A DNA stretch of 64,000 bases, taken from contig VTFK01000276.1 in NCBI GenBank assembly GCA_009617715.1, forward strand, positions 898,483-962,482, written 5' to 3'. The notes under the pieces were generated by a model, which saw only the letters and a program-made list of their open reading frames with translations, made no database searches and had not been told where the DNA came from. Below, one piece after another: positions 9,621-20,582 of the stretch; the stretch's first letter is position 1, and the number at the start of each line of letters is the position of its first letter. Source of the DNA: Plectrocnemia conspersa. Taxonomy: Eukaryota; Arthropoda; Insecta; Trichoptera; Polycentropodidae. The translations under genes were made by a program, and so were the position numbers.

Positions 9621-12600
9621 GTATTTTTTAAATCATAAATCATATGAGGGCGAGTCAAATGAAAATTTTAATATTTATACACTACCTATATAAAGTTGAA
9701 GCATGTTACTTATTTATATTAAGTCCAGATCTATTTATTAAATTTATTTTATTTAGACAATAGTATGATAAAAAACATAATTATTACTATTTCAAAATAT
9801 TTAATTAAATATTAATAAATTAATAAAATTATTAAATACTTTTTATTTTAAATTAGTGGCTGCTAATTTCTCACTTTTTTATTCAGTTCTCACAATAACT
9901 TCAATCCAAATTTTCAGATTATAGCGGTAGTTCCGTTATTTAAAATTTTGTGTTGCTTTAATTTTTTAAAGTCATTCTAATATTTGACGTTCCTCGTCAA
10001 TCGTTATATATTTTTAATTAATATTATTGCTATGTGATAATATAATAATTTTTTTCATTTGATAGAAAACATCGTCGTAGAAAGTTCATATTACTTAACT
10101 CTTTCATTGAACAGTCATTATATCTGCGTTTTAATTTTTACTGGGTTAAGAATTTAAAAAATATGATTTAGAATATCAATTTTAGTTAATTTTACATTCA
10201 CATAATCAATCAAATCTTTTTATAAATGATATATTTCTTCCACTATAAGTTCCCTAGTTTTGGAGTCCGGGGGCTTATTTGGTTAAGACAAAGATAGTTT
10301 GCTCTATAATAATTGAGCAGTGTCGTCCATGGGCCGCAGGCGTCTCCGAATTAGGTCGCTCTAAAGTCCATACGTCGAACTAGACCAGGGCTCGGCAGCC
10401 TATGACCCGCGGGTCACCAAGTGACCCGTTTGATGATTTGAATTGACCCATTTCAGTTCTGCAAATATTATTTTTTTAACGTGTTACAATGTCACGACTA
10501 GACCACATATATGATTGTTAGGACCAAAAATATTCACTGACCCGAATAGTCTTTTTAATAGTCGCATTTTAATTATTTTGACCCGCAGCCAAAAAAGGTT
10601 GCCGAGGCCTGAACTAGACCATCAAGGGAAAAAAATTCGCTGGTCTTAAGTTGAGTCGGCCTCATCTCAGTTGCAGGCAAGTTGGAGGTTTCGTGGAAAT
10701 CTGATGGTTTGAGCTCTGGTGTGGATGTTGAAATATGGATACCAGTAGAAGTCTCTCAGTGTCTATCTGTTCTGAAAGCTTTACCGCAAGTGGAATAAAT
10801 CTAATAAGATAACATATAACAACCTATGACAAGTACGATATTATTTATCAGTTATTAAAATATAATCTGACAGTTGATAGCTGTCATTTTTTCAGTAGAA
10901 ACACTTAAGAAAAGTTTTACGATAACACAAAGCAGTATATTTTAAACTGATCTATGCTAAAATTTAGTCATTTTGTTATCAAAATTAATGTTGCCAAAAA
11001 ATTACTTAAATAAAAATCGTATTACAATTATATTTTAGACTATGTATTGCATACTCAATTATAGAAATTAGGTTTGTCAAAAAATAAAAAAATCATTGTT
11101 GCAAAAATGGAGCAATACGTAAAGTGTCTTATGTCCGTGTAACTTGCAGAATGCAAGAGAACATCGGTAGAGTAATTTAGTTCATTGTTAACAATACGCA
11201 AATTCCTTGTCATTAAAAAAGTTACTGTGAGATTAGATTATCAATTGTTCGAAAACAACATAGAATGTCTTTCAAAATAGTCATCTGGACATTTACTACA
11301 ATACGTGTATTTGTGAGTTTTTGGTTTAAAACTTTATGATTGAATAAAATATAAAAATCTTAGCACTAGAAGACAGGATAACTACCTTCTATATTTGAAA
11401 TTGAAGTAATTGACAACTACCATAGTTTTTTAATAAAAAAATAGGTCATAATGGCGATCTGAATGGCGATCAATAAAAAATATGTAACTTTGTTAAGAAA
11501 AATCTGAGAGATAAAAATAAAAAAGTTTTAAATTGGAAATTTTCTTTTAAAAAATATATCCATTTTTTTGTCACTTATGTGGGATTTAATGGTTTTTGAG
11601 GACATACATAGTTTCAATCATATTGACATAAAAGTTTTTTTTTCAAAACCTCTTATTTAGGGTTCTCAATTAAATATCCGTTTATTCAAATTATTCGTCC
11701 GATTTTCAACTATATGAATATTCGAATAATTGATCGAATGTTCGTTTATACTTTTTTTTTTTTTTTTAAATAAAACAATTTGTATACTTGAGCAACACAT
11801 CTAAACAAAAAAATGTTTTTACGCCTTCGAAAACAGTTTGTGAATAGAATGTTTATCGGTCGTCTCTACTATGACCGAAATACGCAGAATTCGTTCGTTG
11901 AACGAAACAAAATATTGGAAAGGCCCACCCTTTATTATCGTTTAACGCTTATCTCAAAAACAGAGGTGCATCACAAATTTTTGTGAAGTTAGTGTTGCGT
12001 TTTTGTATTTGTTTCAAGACGCATAGATTTTATTGCAGACAATTCAATAATTCGATCACAGTTAATTTATTTCTAGTTACTTTTACTAGATATATAGATT
12101 ATCAAACTTAATTTATTCATCGCCAAGTTTTCAACGACAAAATTCTTCATCGTTCACTTTTCAATGACAAGATTTTTCATCGCCCACCTATGGAAAACTA
12201 TTTCTATCTTATTTAAAAATAATTTGTAAACGTAGCAATATCCATATATTTTTTAAATTTCACCTAAATATTCATGTAGCTTGTGGAATATTTGCTTTTT
12301 TGTGTATCTATTTCAGTATTTATGTAATCGGTAAGATGTGACGGGAAATTAAGTTTCGAGATACGAATCACAGTCGGAAACTACTATTTTATATAAACAT
12401 AAAATAGTGGCACTTGTGTTTTATCCAGGCTCATTTATTTTTTAAGTCTGATCTTCTGAACAGTTGTTTTTATTTGGCTCACCCCAGTAGTAGATTGCAT
12501 ATTTGTGTGTTAATTTTGTTGTTCTTTTTACAGTTACACAAGAAAGCTGGTGTAGATTATTGGATAATTTATTGTTTTATTCCAAAACGGCTGAACAATG

Positions 12601-15600
12601 GTCGGAAATAAAAGGCGTGATTGTGTTAGAAAAATGTTTTGTTAGAATAGCACCACAAGACGATCAAGGACACTGGCCTTTTCATTTAGGTGAGTGTTTA
12701 AATGTAATATTTATGTATTTAAAACACCATAAAAAAATAATTGACATTTAATTTTTCAGTATGGAATGACGAAGTACGTCCAACGCATTGGTTGCAGTTG
12801 GCAACCTTAACGGAATGCGACAGAGTCGGATGGCTAGAAGCGATACAGTTGGCTCCGCACGAGCACATAAAATCAAACGCTTTAACATTACAAGTGAGCA
12901 ATCGAAAAACTCGTTTATTATGTGTTATTCAACATTTATACTACTATGTATATCTTATCTTTTCAGAGACAGTTGGAACACATAACTAAAGTAAACTCAG
13001 ATATGGATATTTTATGTTGGAGGCATCAGAAAGCAATTACTATAGGTATTTACATTTATACGTATGTGTATGTAATGAAACATTAAAAAATATAAATAAA
13101 TAAGATCTGCAATTATAGCATATTTTTAGAGCATATAAATCTGGAATTCAATTATACAATTTTAATTTATATTCTTTTTTTATAATTTAGATATTAAAGA
13201 AATACCTCTGTGTGAATTGTCGCTGTTTTGCGATAATCTCATATGCGATTATTACAACGACGAGTTGCCGAGTTCGTTTTTGGAAGTCCACGTTAAAGTC
13301 ACTGGCGGTTCTTGGATAAAATATGGAAGCACCGAAATTATAGAGGTATATTAAAAACAATTTCAGTGGTTTAATAAGAGTTAATCAATATATTTTATTG
13401 CTTTTAGAACAATAGAAACCCAAAATTTGCTAGGACTGTACTGTTTCGTAAAAACGATGGTTTGGATGGTGAAACCGTAGTTCGAATCACAGCAAAACAC
13501 ATGCGAGAGAAGATGTCTAATACTTCAGTCACGTTAGGATTTTCTACAGTTTTGTTGAGCACAATTCAGGTAAAATATAAAATGGTGGTTTAATTATCTA
13601 TCTACTATAGCAGGGATTACCAACCCTGTGCCTGCGGGCTGATTTCTATGCGTCCTATGATAATAATTTAATTTATAAAACGAGGTCTCTTTAATTTATA
13701 AAGGGAGGTCTTTTTATGGTCTAAGTCGCTTTTAAACGAATTGACTGAGCACAGTATATGTCTGACGTAATTGTCTGCCTATAATTCAAGAGTTCATAAT
13801 AAATCATGCTCTTCTTGTCCCACCAAATGCAGTGTAATCCTGTTCTCGGGGCTGGAATTGGGGATTGATTGACGTTGCCTGTTAAATTAAATGATCCACT
13901 TCTCATCTTTAATAACAATTCGACCTAAAAAAATATCTTTTTGTTCTAGAATCAATAATTATTGGCATATTGGGATTCGTTGCGAAAGGTTTTCCTCAGC
14001 CAATTTATGAGATACCCGTATTCTGCAAATTAACATTTTTCCTAACTTTTTAATCTCTGTGAACTAATGTAGGCGACATGTTGAGCTTTTGTGCTAGCTT
14101 ATGTATCGTTAATCTCGAACCTGCTTTGATGGCAGCCCTAATATCCTCACTAACAACCCGCCCTTACATAGATATTTAATGTCAACATTTTTAGAATCAC
14201 ATTTGACACTTTGTAAATTTAATGTCATCCATGCCCTTTGCTTTATATATATTTTTAACTGCTATTGCCGCACTATGACCGAGTTGCAACTCATAAAGCA
14301 TAATATAGCTTAACTGAGATTATTTTATTTCCACTGCCATTGTTCATTTAGAGTTGAAAATATCGACACAAGAATTATCCCATTACTAAAAGCTCACATT
14401 TTTTCGGTCAGAATTTATATTAAAAGGTCAGAAAACATCGGTCAGAATAAATATTAGATGGTCAGAATTTATATTTGACTCGTCAGAATTTATATTGCAT
14501 GGGTCAGAATTTATATTTTAAAAGGTCGGAATACGTCGGTCAGAATAAATACTTGATTGGTCAGAATTTAAATTAAATTATTATTTTTATTCTGATCATT
14601 TTTAATTTTTATTCTGACCATTTAATATCTATTCTGACCATGGTGCTAATAAAATACTGACCCAAAGTTGATTTAAATTCTGACCATTTAATTTTACGCG
14701 ATTACTAAATAGCATCATTGATAGTGAAATTATCTTATTATTAAGAATATTAAATATTATTTTAATAAATATAAATATAATCTTTTGAATGATTAAACTG
14801 TAATTACTTTTTAGATAACGCAAAGGTTTCGCGTTGCTCTGAAAAACAATGATAGACGCACCATTGGCTTTGTGACACTAAACAGTTGGAGCTTTCAAAC
14901 TACGAACAAAGAAGAAGGCTTTCCGACCGAGAACGATGTCACTCCTTGGAAGATGTATTGTCACAGAAGATCTCAGTCGCTTCCGATCACTTTAAATATA
15001 AAAATCAAGCTGCCTTCGCACGGAGACATAGCCGACTATTTATTCAACAACATATCACATTCCACATATAGATTTCACACGGATTTGGGATGCGAAATAG
15101 CAGTACACGAACTGATGGCCGAGTCTAAGCTATGCTTTGCGCTTCCTCAAGAACTTCTGTTAGTTATATTGTGCTATAAATAGTGCCGGTGAATAGCGTA
15201 TAATTTAAAAAATTATTTCAGTGGGATTTGGATACAGCACGAGAAAGAAATGCTTCAAGAGGTGGTCTGCATAGGTGAAATGGAATTACCGTGGAAGACC
15301 AATCAAATAGAACTTCTAAACAAACACTACAGCTTGTATAAATACTACAACACTGCTTTAGAAAATATAATGTCTATCAGAAAATCTAATAAGTTCACCT
15401 TCAAGCAAAGCTGTCGAAAAGGTAAATATTTGTATATTTTAAATAATGAGTACAAATATTCCTACAAAAATGTAATAATTGTTTTATATTGTACGATGGT
15501 GAGTTAAATGAACATATAACACCTCGTATAACAAATTAGTTAATTGCTCATTATATATATATTTTTTTTTATGGTCATTACAGATGATCCAAATCTAGAG

Positions 15601-18600
15601 TTTATACCAGTAAATTTGCACATTCAACGCATGTGGGCTCATGATTACAATTTGAACAAATCTGGCTTTTACGATACGGTCACCGTCGGAGCTTTTACTG
15701 CGATTTGTCAAAAATCTGGAGTAGAAGGAGGACTATTTCAGTAAGTTATTTATTCAATGTCACTAATATTTGATCGCATATATGCATCATCAGACGTTCG
15801 TTACAGAATGGTGCAATCAAAGAATTCCAACAGCGTCGCGAATCCAGTACAGATGGCAAACGAAGCTGTGCAGGCAATTAAACAGTTGAGAGGAGAAGTC
15901 GTAGATACTATGAGTAAACTGTTGACGCTGGCAAAGGCTCATAAGTCCGAAGGTATGATGCCTTTGACTGAGAAAATGGTTACGAAAACGCGAGCTTTGC
16001 TTTCGCTCTGGGATTCCGGGCTCGTCGAGGACGCTTTGAGGTTCATCGACGCGCACAAAGTATCTTCAGTGTTTACCGAAAATGACGACACACCAGAAAA
16101 TTCAAAAGTGAGTTTAAAATCGAACAACGATTCATGTAAATACTCGACTTATTCACATTTTCATCAGATGTTCTCAATGCTGAAGCGACTCAATCTCAAC
16201 TTGAATTTGGCCGAGGCTCTCACTCCGGACATAGAAGATTTCGCGACGCCTTCGACTCCTCAAGAAGACCACCTCGTAAATATCCCACTTCGTAATTCGT
16301 GCAAATATATGCATAGATTCACTTTATTTAATTTTTATTCGACAGCAATTTCTAGACACAGAAGCAATGTGCAGTTCTCCGTCGGCCAATTATTACCAAC
16401 CGCACGACGAACCGGAACCCTGGGACTTAACCCAGCTGAACGTGGAAGCGAGCGTAATGTGTTTAGTCAGCAAGGTATATAAAAAAAGCATATTGAATCT
16501 TTAGAAAGAGTTTCGTCATTTTATGTAATGTATATACATATGCAATTGCGAAGAATTTTAATTTTTATATTACATCGCAGCGATCGTTTGTACACAACTT
16601 CGACTTTTCAACGTATGTGTCTAACCAAAAGTATCTTTTGATTGTAGATCAAGTTCTTATGCGGTCATCGCGGAAGTCCTGCTGTCAGATTGCGAGGTCA
16701 GAAACCAACGAGCGCCAACAATCGACTGTTTGCATCTACTAATGGAAATGTAATTAAATTTTTTATGCTCCTTTTTAATTAGATGTATATTGAGAGATAA
16801 CTCTGAAAAGAATCGCTTTCATTCGTAATTTTTTTCTCGGTTTTATTCAATTAGTGCAAAAATCAATTAACTGCCCGTAAAATATTATTTAATTAAAATA
16901 TAATTATTTTATTCCCGCCAACATTAGCCTGCAAAAAAATCATTTGTTGATTTGTCAATAAGTTGCGAGGAAAAGATAAACATGTTGGTTTTGTGGAAAT
17001 CACAACTGCAGATGAAGTCTTTCGTGCGTTTCCCAAATATGAAAGAAATGGCAGGTAGCTGTGAATTCAACGTGTCATTATTTGTTAATCACCTTCAATA
17101 AATTAAAAAAAAGAGATTTCAGCAGCTTATTATCATCGAGACGATGGTCTCCATTTTTATCAATCTTTTTACTTGCCAAATAAATATAATGGAAATAATT
17201 GCATACATTGCAGACTACAATGGCAAAAATCACACTGACTGAGATGTATGAGGCAATAATAACATGTCTTAACATTTTACCGAATATAAACTATCATTTT
17301 TATGTTTTAAAATAATTTTTAAAACTTGTTAAGAATGACGGCGCCACGCTCAAAAATAATTTAGTACTCCCCGCTGCGTCACATTGCCGAGATTGACAAT
17401 AGTTTGGCCCTAATGGCTATAAAAGCGGTCAACAACGTTTTGCTACATTAATACGTTTTAAAATTTAAACATGTTAAGTAAAAACATTTAAAGTTAAATC
17501 TTATTGTCAATATATTCAATACTCTTTTTAAGTAGATTCGTTGCAGAAAGTTATTCATGGGATTTTCGCTGTTCTGATCAACGCTCGCTTGCTGCCGCTC
17601 ACTCGCACTTAACCTGTTTAAATTTTAAAACGTATTTATGTAGTAAAATATTGGCCCTTTCGTAATTATTATGACCAAACCAGAAAAGTGACGCAGTGGA
17701 GAGTAAATAACCATTGCTTTTTGAGCGTGGCGCCATCATTCTAAACAAGCAACTTATTTTTTTGTATTACTTTTTACCTACTATAAATTTGGCTTTGAAA
17801 AAATATGTGGTTCCCGCCGCCCTACCGATACTTTAGAATGTGCTCTGGAGTACAAAAAGGTTAGGAACCCCTGCGTTAAACGATAATAAATGGTGGGCTT
17901 TTCCAACATTTTGTTTCGTTCAATGAACGAATTCTGTGAATTTCGGTCATAGTAGAGACCATCGATAAACATTCTATTATTTTTTTTTAATTATCCGAAT
18001 TATAAAAGTATAGCGTATTTAAAATAATATACTGAAAATAGGACTAGACAGAATTGTTCAATTGTATACTATTAATGTTTGCTTACAGAATCAGAGTGCA
18101 GACGAGTCTTTAACTAAATCTGAGCGCAGCAGTTTAGATTCTGAGCGCAACAGCTTAGAAAATAAATCTAACTGCGTAGATAATGTCGTAAAAAATAACG
18201 AGAGTAATTTAATAAGCGGAATACAAACTATACCCGTAGCAAAAAAATGCAACAGATTCACCGATGGTTAGTATTAAATTTAATTATATAATATACAATC
18301 TAAGAACTGATTCGACTATTATTTATATATTCAAACAGGTTTGAATTTGGCCGATGTTTTGGATTGGGCTTCCGAATTACGGCCGTCTATGCGTAAGCTG
18401 CGCCAAGCGATGGATGGTCTTCTGAAAGGCGGCAGGCTCGCTCACGCCATTCTAAGAATTCAGCAAGATCAAAGTGTTCTTCAAAAAGCTATATCTTTGC
18501 AAGTCAGACGTGACGTTTGTTTTTCGCAAGCTGTAAGCTACACATCAACGTCATAATCATTTAATGGTTATATATTTATAATTGCTTTGTGTGTTTTAGC

Positions 18601-20582
18601 TAACGTCTTTAGTCACTGGTTTGCTTTGCTGGCTATGGAGCAACGATATTGACACAGTCACTACAATTTTAAAGTCCGGTTTGGGTCCATTGTGTTATTT
18701 CGAAGGTTTACTAACTCTTTACGAAAGCGAATATGCCATGTGGGGCGATATGGTAATAGCCATTGAAGATCTTCAAACGGTCGCATTCCAACTCGTCAGA
18801 TGGAATCATAGGTTAGTCAATCTAAATCTATTTATATACCAACAATCGTTTAATATTTATTATTGTATTATATAGAGAAACGCCGCTGCCTCAAATCAAA
18901 GGCTCGAGAACATCGCTAACGGTTACTCTTCCCGTTCAACCGGAGTTGTTGGCCAAATTTTCCGATAAAGAAGTAAGTTTTAAAAATTCAACTGTACTTT
19001 TATAGTTTATAACAAAAATACAACGTTTTATCTATTATATTATATTATATTATTTGAAATTTAAAATGCATATTATTATTATCTGTTATAATTCTTCAAT
19101 CTGGAGTGGTGTTACTTTTTTGTGATATTGTTTATGTTGTCGTTATTATTTAAATCAGATTTCTGCTTCCGATTTAGACCTAATTTCAATAACAGAAGAG
19201 ACAAAATCAAATATAAAATCCTCTCCATCACTATCAATAAAATACATATAATCACCATCACTATATTTAGCCATTGGTCATTTAAAAAATATAATTTTAA
19301 ATAATATCCACAAAAAAAATTAAAAAATATAAAAAAAATGTTACTAGCTTCACAAAAATGTAAAAATTGTCCCTGTACCATATTTGCATTAACACAGTCA
19401 GTTCGAGAGCTATCCATTTTATCATTATTCATAATTGAGAAAGAGATGACAAGTTTGGATTTACGCCTAAAATCTCTAAAGCATACGATACAGATATACG
19501 TTTGATATATATTCATATATCATTACTCCTGTCTATATTTTGAACAAATTTATAGATATTAAAATCATTACTATTTTTTTTATATTTATCAATTAATCTG
19601 AGTATCGTGTGCTTTAGAGCTAACAGTAGCCGCATAAACCCAAACATAATGTTGAAATGGATAGCTCTCGAACTGTGTTAACGCAAATAGAGTATAGGTT
19701 GTGCATAATGAAATATATTGGTTGTAAGCTTAATTAATAATATAGATGTCACTGATTTACAGACTTTAGACTTAGTGTCTTAGTATTTAGTTAGTAGTTG
19801 TTAATTGCGTTGACCCCGTTGTAACACATTGGGCTAACGCCCGTCATGTTGTAAAAATAATAAATATAATTGTTTATTTACAGAACATGAAATTTACGAT
19901 TACTCCGATATATTTTAACATCGGTATTAACGAGATGGCTACAGTCGCCGAGTCTTTAGGCACAACTACGCCACAATACAAGTCGAATATAGATAACTTT
20001 GATCGTTTGTACGAATATCATTTGCGTTATCAAAAGTTAAACTTGCCGAAGCCAGATAGTGCGTCGAAAGGCGCTCAAAAATCTAAATCGTTTGAGGATA
20101 TCATATTGAAGACAAAGAAGCTGGTGCAGAAGAAGGGAAAGAACGTAGAACTGCTTATGGAGGCTGCGTATATTACAAGAAAATTAGGAGGTGATTAATA
20201 TGATTATATGTATATGTTTCGATAATTTATAATGAATCATTTTAGGCATAAGGTTTACATCGTGCAAGAGCGGCAAAGATAGGACTAGCATGTCTTGTAC
20301 ATTAGAGCAATGTAACATTTTAACTGAAGAATATAACTTAGCATGTCAAGAGTTTAAGAAGACTTTGGATTGCACTAGAAGGTGAATATAGTTCAATATA
20401 ATACATTTATAATATAAGAAAATTATTAATATTATATTTATCGATACAGTGAAGGATGCCGTAGAGAAAACACAATGAAGAACATCGGAGTCAGGAAGTA
20501 CGCGTTCAATAAAGCGGAAGTCATGGAGCTGCCGTGCGATTACAGACCACCGTTGGGAACCTACGGATCGACACAAACATAA
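9488..20582 (+). CDS. INPP4: Inositol polyphosphate 4-phosphatase (INPP4A/B orthologue), 20-21 exons
   Basis: This gene encodes a magnesium-independent lipid phosphatase of the INPP4 family, which converts PI(3,4)P2 to PI3P on endosomes and plasma membrane. Exons: 9488-9620, 12534-12689, 12760-12893, 12967-13045, 13191-13345, 13408-13569, 14815-15158, 15222-15421, 15584-15740, 15807-16107, 16168-16275, 16346-16474, 16648-16749, 18089-18266, 18339-18532, 18600-18811, 18876-18972, 19884-20190, 20246-20381, 20450-20582. All introns are GT-AG and phases match, giving about 1138 residues. Domains: PH-like (about 23-145), C2 (about 168-300, with T-E-I-I-E then N-P-K-F), the family block [11 protein letters not shown], and the CX5R site CKSGKDRT (Cys about 1056, Arg about 1062). 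The C-terminus reads R-R-E-N-T-M-K-N...Y-R-P-P. Vertebrates have Ala where Gly sits in the loop. An optional exon at 16928-17054 is listed separately. The length is somewhat above vertebrate proteins because of the PH region. Confidence 0.95.
10386..10611. mobile_element. hAT (Charlie-like) MITE with perfect 8-bp TSD, INPP4 intron 1
   Basis: Left end CAGGGCTCGGCAGCC...GACCCGCGGGTCA, right end inverse CAGGCCTCGGCAACC...GGCTGCGGGTCA, flanked by identical AACTAGAC (10378-10385 and 10612-10619). The termini resemble those of Charlie-type hAT elements. The 226-bp element has no coding capacity. Part of its interior (GACCACATATATG...GTTAGGACC) recurs inverted at about 58390-58455. Confidence 0.9.
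11835..11948 (+). repeat. Dispersed repeat with a conserved reading frame, copy 1
   Basis: This is homologous in inverted orientation to 17874-17983. Translated on the + strand this copy reads [16 protein letters not shown], then V-E-R-N-K-I-L-E. The other copy, on the - strand, reads almost the same with mostly conservative changes. Both end near P-T-(L/I)-Y-Y-R-L-T. This suggests a fragment of a transposon ORF that I cannot name. Confidence 0.55.
13191..13569 (+). CDS. INPP4: INPP4 coding exons 5-6 (C2 domain)
   Basis: Exons 13191-13345 and 13408-13569 encode the lipid-binding C2 domain. Exon 5 carries [11 protein letters not shown], then V-H-V-K-V and K-Y-G-S-T-E-I-I-E. Exon 6 starts N-N-R-N-P-K-F and continues V-R-I-T-A-K-H-M. 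The order matches the vertebrate C2 domain (the F-S-L-A-C segment, then T-E-I-I-E, then N-P-I-F). The intron between them is only 62 bases. Confidence 0.92.
13640..14345 (-). pseudogene. Dead mariner transposase, INPP4 intron 6
   Basis: On the minus strand the order matches mariner: an L-G-H-S-A-A-I-A segment near the start, a helix-turn-helix ([17 protein letters not shown]), an [11 protein letters not shown] linker, then D-E-K-W-I. The best open part (13721-13918) reads [15 protein letters not shown]. Stops and frameshifts separate the blocks, and the C-terminal catalytic part is missing. It is antisense to INPP4. Confidence 0.8.
14393..14694. repeat. Iterated GGTCAGAATTTATATT hairpin element, copy 1
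   Basis: The left half holds at least seven copies of GGTCAGAAT(T/A) followed by AT-rich spacers. The right half holds inverted copies (ATTCTGACC), so the whole can fold back. A longer relative with extra interior lies at 52790-53340, and a short one at 55355-55440. It lies about 120 bases upstream of INPP4 exon 7. Likely a MITE with subterminal repeats. Confidence 0.7.
16928..17054 (+). CDS. INPP4: Optional INPP4 exon, acceptor in transposon-like sequence
   Basis: An open 127-base segment between an AG acceptor (16926-16927) and GCAG|GTAGCT reads as coding ([17 protein letters not shown]). It starts in the phase left by exon 13 but ends in phase 1, whereas the strong acceptor of the next exon (TTACAG|AATCAG at 18089) needs phase 0. 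Inclusion therefore requires the alternative acceptor GTGCAG at 18101, giving exon 18102-18266 and about 1176 residues. Skipping it leaves the frame intact. The acceptor region CCCGCCAACATTAGCC also occurs, inverted, at about 24638-24661. Confidence 0.4.
17325..17749. mobile_element. Inverted-repeat element, 32-bp arms, INPP4 intron before exon 15
   Basis: Arms at 17325-17356 and 17718-17749 are reverse complements with two mismatches (core GGCGCCACGCTCAAAAA). The same core appears at 3737-3760 next to the hAT-like repeat. The right arm runs on into 17750-17873, which ends in the hAT terminus CAGGGGTTCCTAACC (read inward). The outer left end is missing, so this may be one truncated hAT element with long terminal repeats. 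Confidence 0.7.
17874..17983 (-). repeat. Dispersed repeat with a conserved reading frame, copy 2
   Basis: Inverted relative of 11835-11948, adjacent to the hAT-like terminus at 17873. The minus-strand frame reads [16 protein letters not shown]. The hAT-like end abuts it at the point where copy 1 continues, so the hAT element probably inserted into this repeat. Confidence 0.55.
19379..19690. repeat. Inverted repeat pair around MDSSRT-like reading frames, INPP4 intron
   Basis: About 35 bases near 19379-19420 are the near-perfect reverse complement of about 19655-19690 (core TTCGAGAGCTATCCATTT). Each arm starts a short outward-facing frame beginning M-D-S-S-R-T. Only the minus-strand one stays open for a while ([12 protein letters not shown]). 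Element type unknown. Confidence 0.55.
19741..19870 (+). mobile_element. LINE/SINE 3' tail next to INPP4 splice acceptor
   Basis: The pattern GATGTCACTGATTTACAG...GTAACACATTGGGCTAACGC...TGTAAAAATAATAAATA recurs at about 36035-36158 and 63672-63815. It fits the shared 3' end of a retroposon family with a short A/T-rich tail. It ends only about 13 bases before the acceptor AG of exon 19884-20190, so the branch point and polypyrimidine tract are probably supplied by the insertion. Confidence 0.6.
20246..20582 (+). CDS. INPP4: INPP4 coding exons 20-21 (catalytic site and C-terminus)
   Basis: Exon 20246-20381 carries [12 protein letters not shown]. The Cys is the predicted nucleophile, the Arg binds phosphate, and the two Lys residues are typical of phosphoinositide phosphatases. 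It continues T-L-E-Q-C. Exon 20450-20582 carries [11 protein letters not shown], then R-K-Y-A-F-N and Y-R-P-P...G-T-Y-G, and ends at TAA 20580-20582. Conservation with vertebrate INPP4 is highest here. Confidence 0.95.

Noticed and set aside
9365..9658. Minus-strand ORF of 97 codons overlapping INPP4 exon 1
   Set aside because: It is the antisense shadow of a GC-rich exon; the + strand frame continues through canonical splice sites into a conserved protein.
12414..12751. Alternative upstream + strand ORFs around INPP4 exon 2
   Set aside because: They read out of frame with the PH-like domain or run into intron; the spliced frame explains the region.
15817..16127. Minus-strand ORFs opposite INPP4 exon 10
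   Set aside because: Antisense shadows of the coding exon; no domain or start context.
16108..16167. Continuous + frame across 15757-16482, suggesting one long exon
   Set aside because: The frame happens to stay open through two 60-70 base introns, but GTGAGT/CAG and GTAAAT/CAG sites are present and the encoded intron sequence has no family match. The third intron boundary (16276-16345) behaves the same.
19112..19516. 134-codon minus-strand ORF inside an INPP4 intron
   Set aside because: Mostly Ile/Leu/Phe-rich low-complexity sequence; only its start belongs to the inverted repeat. Kept as a repeat, not a gene.
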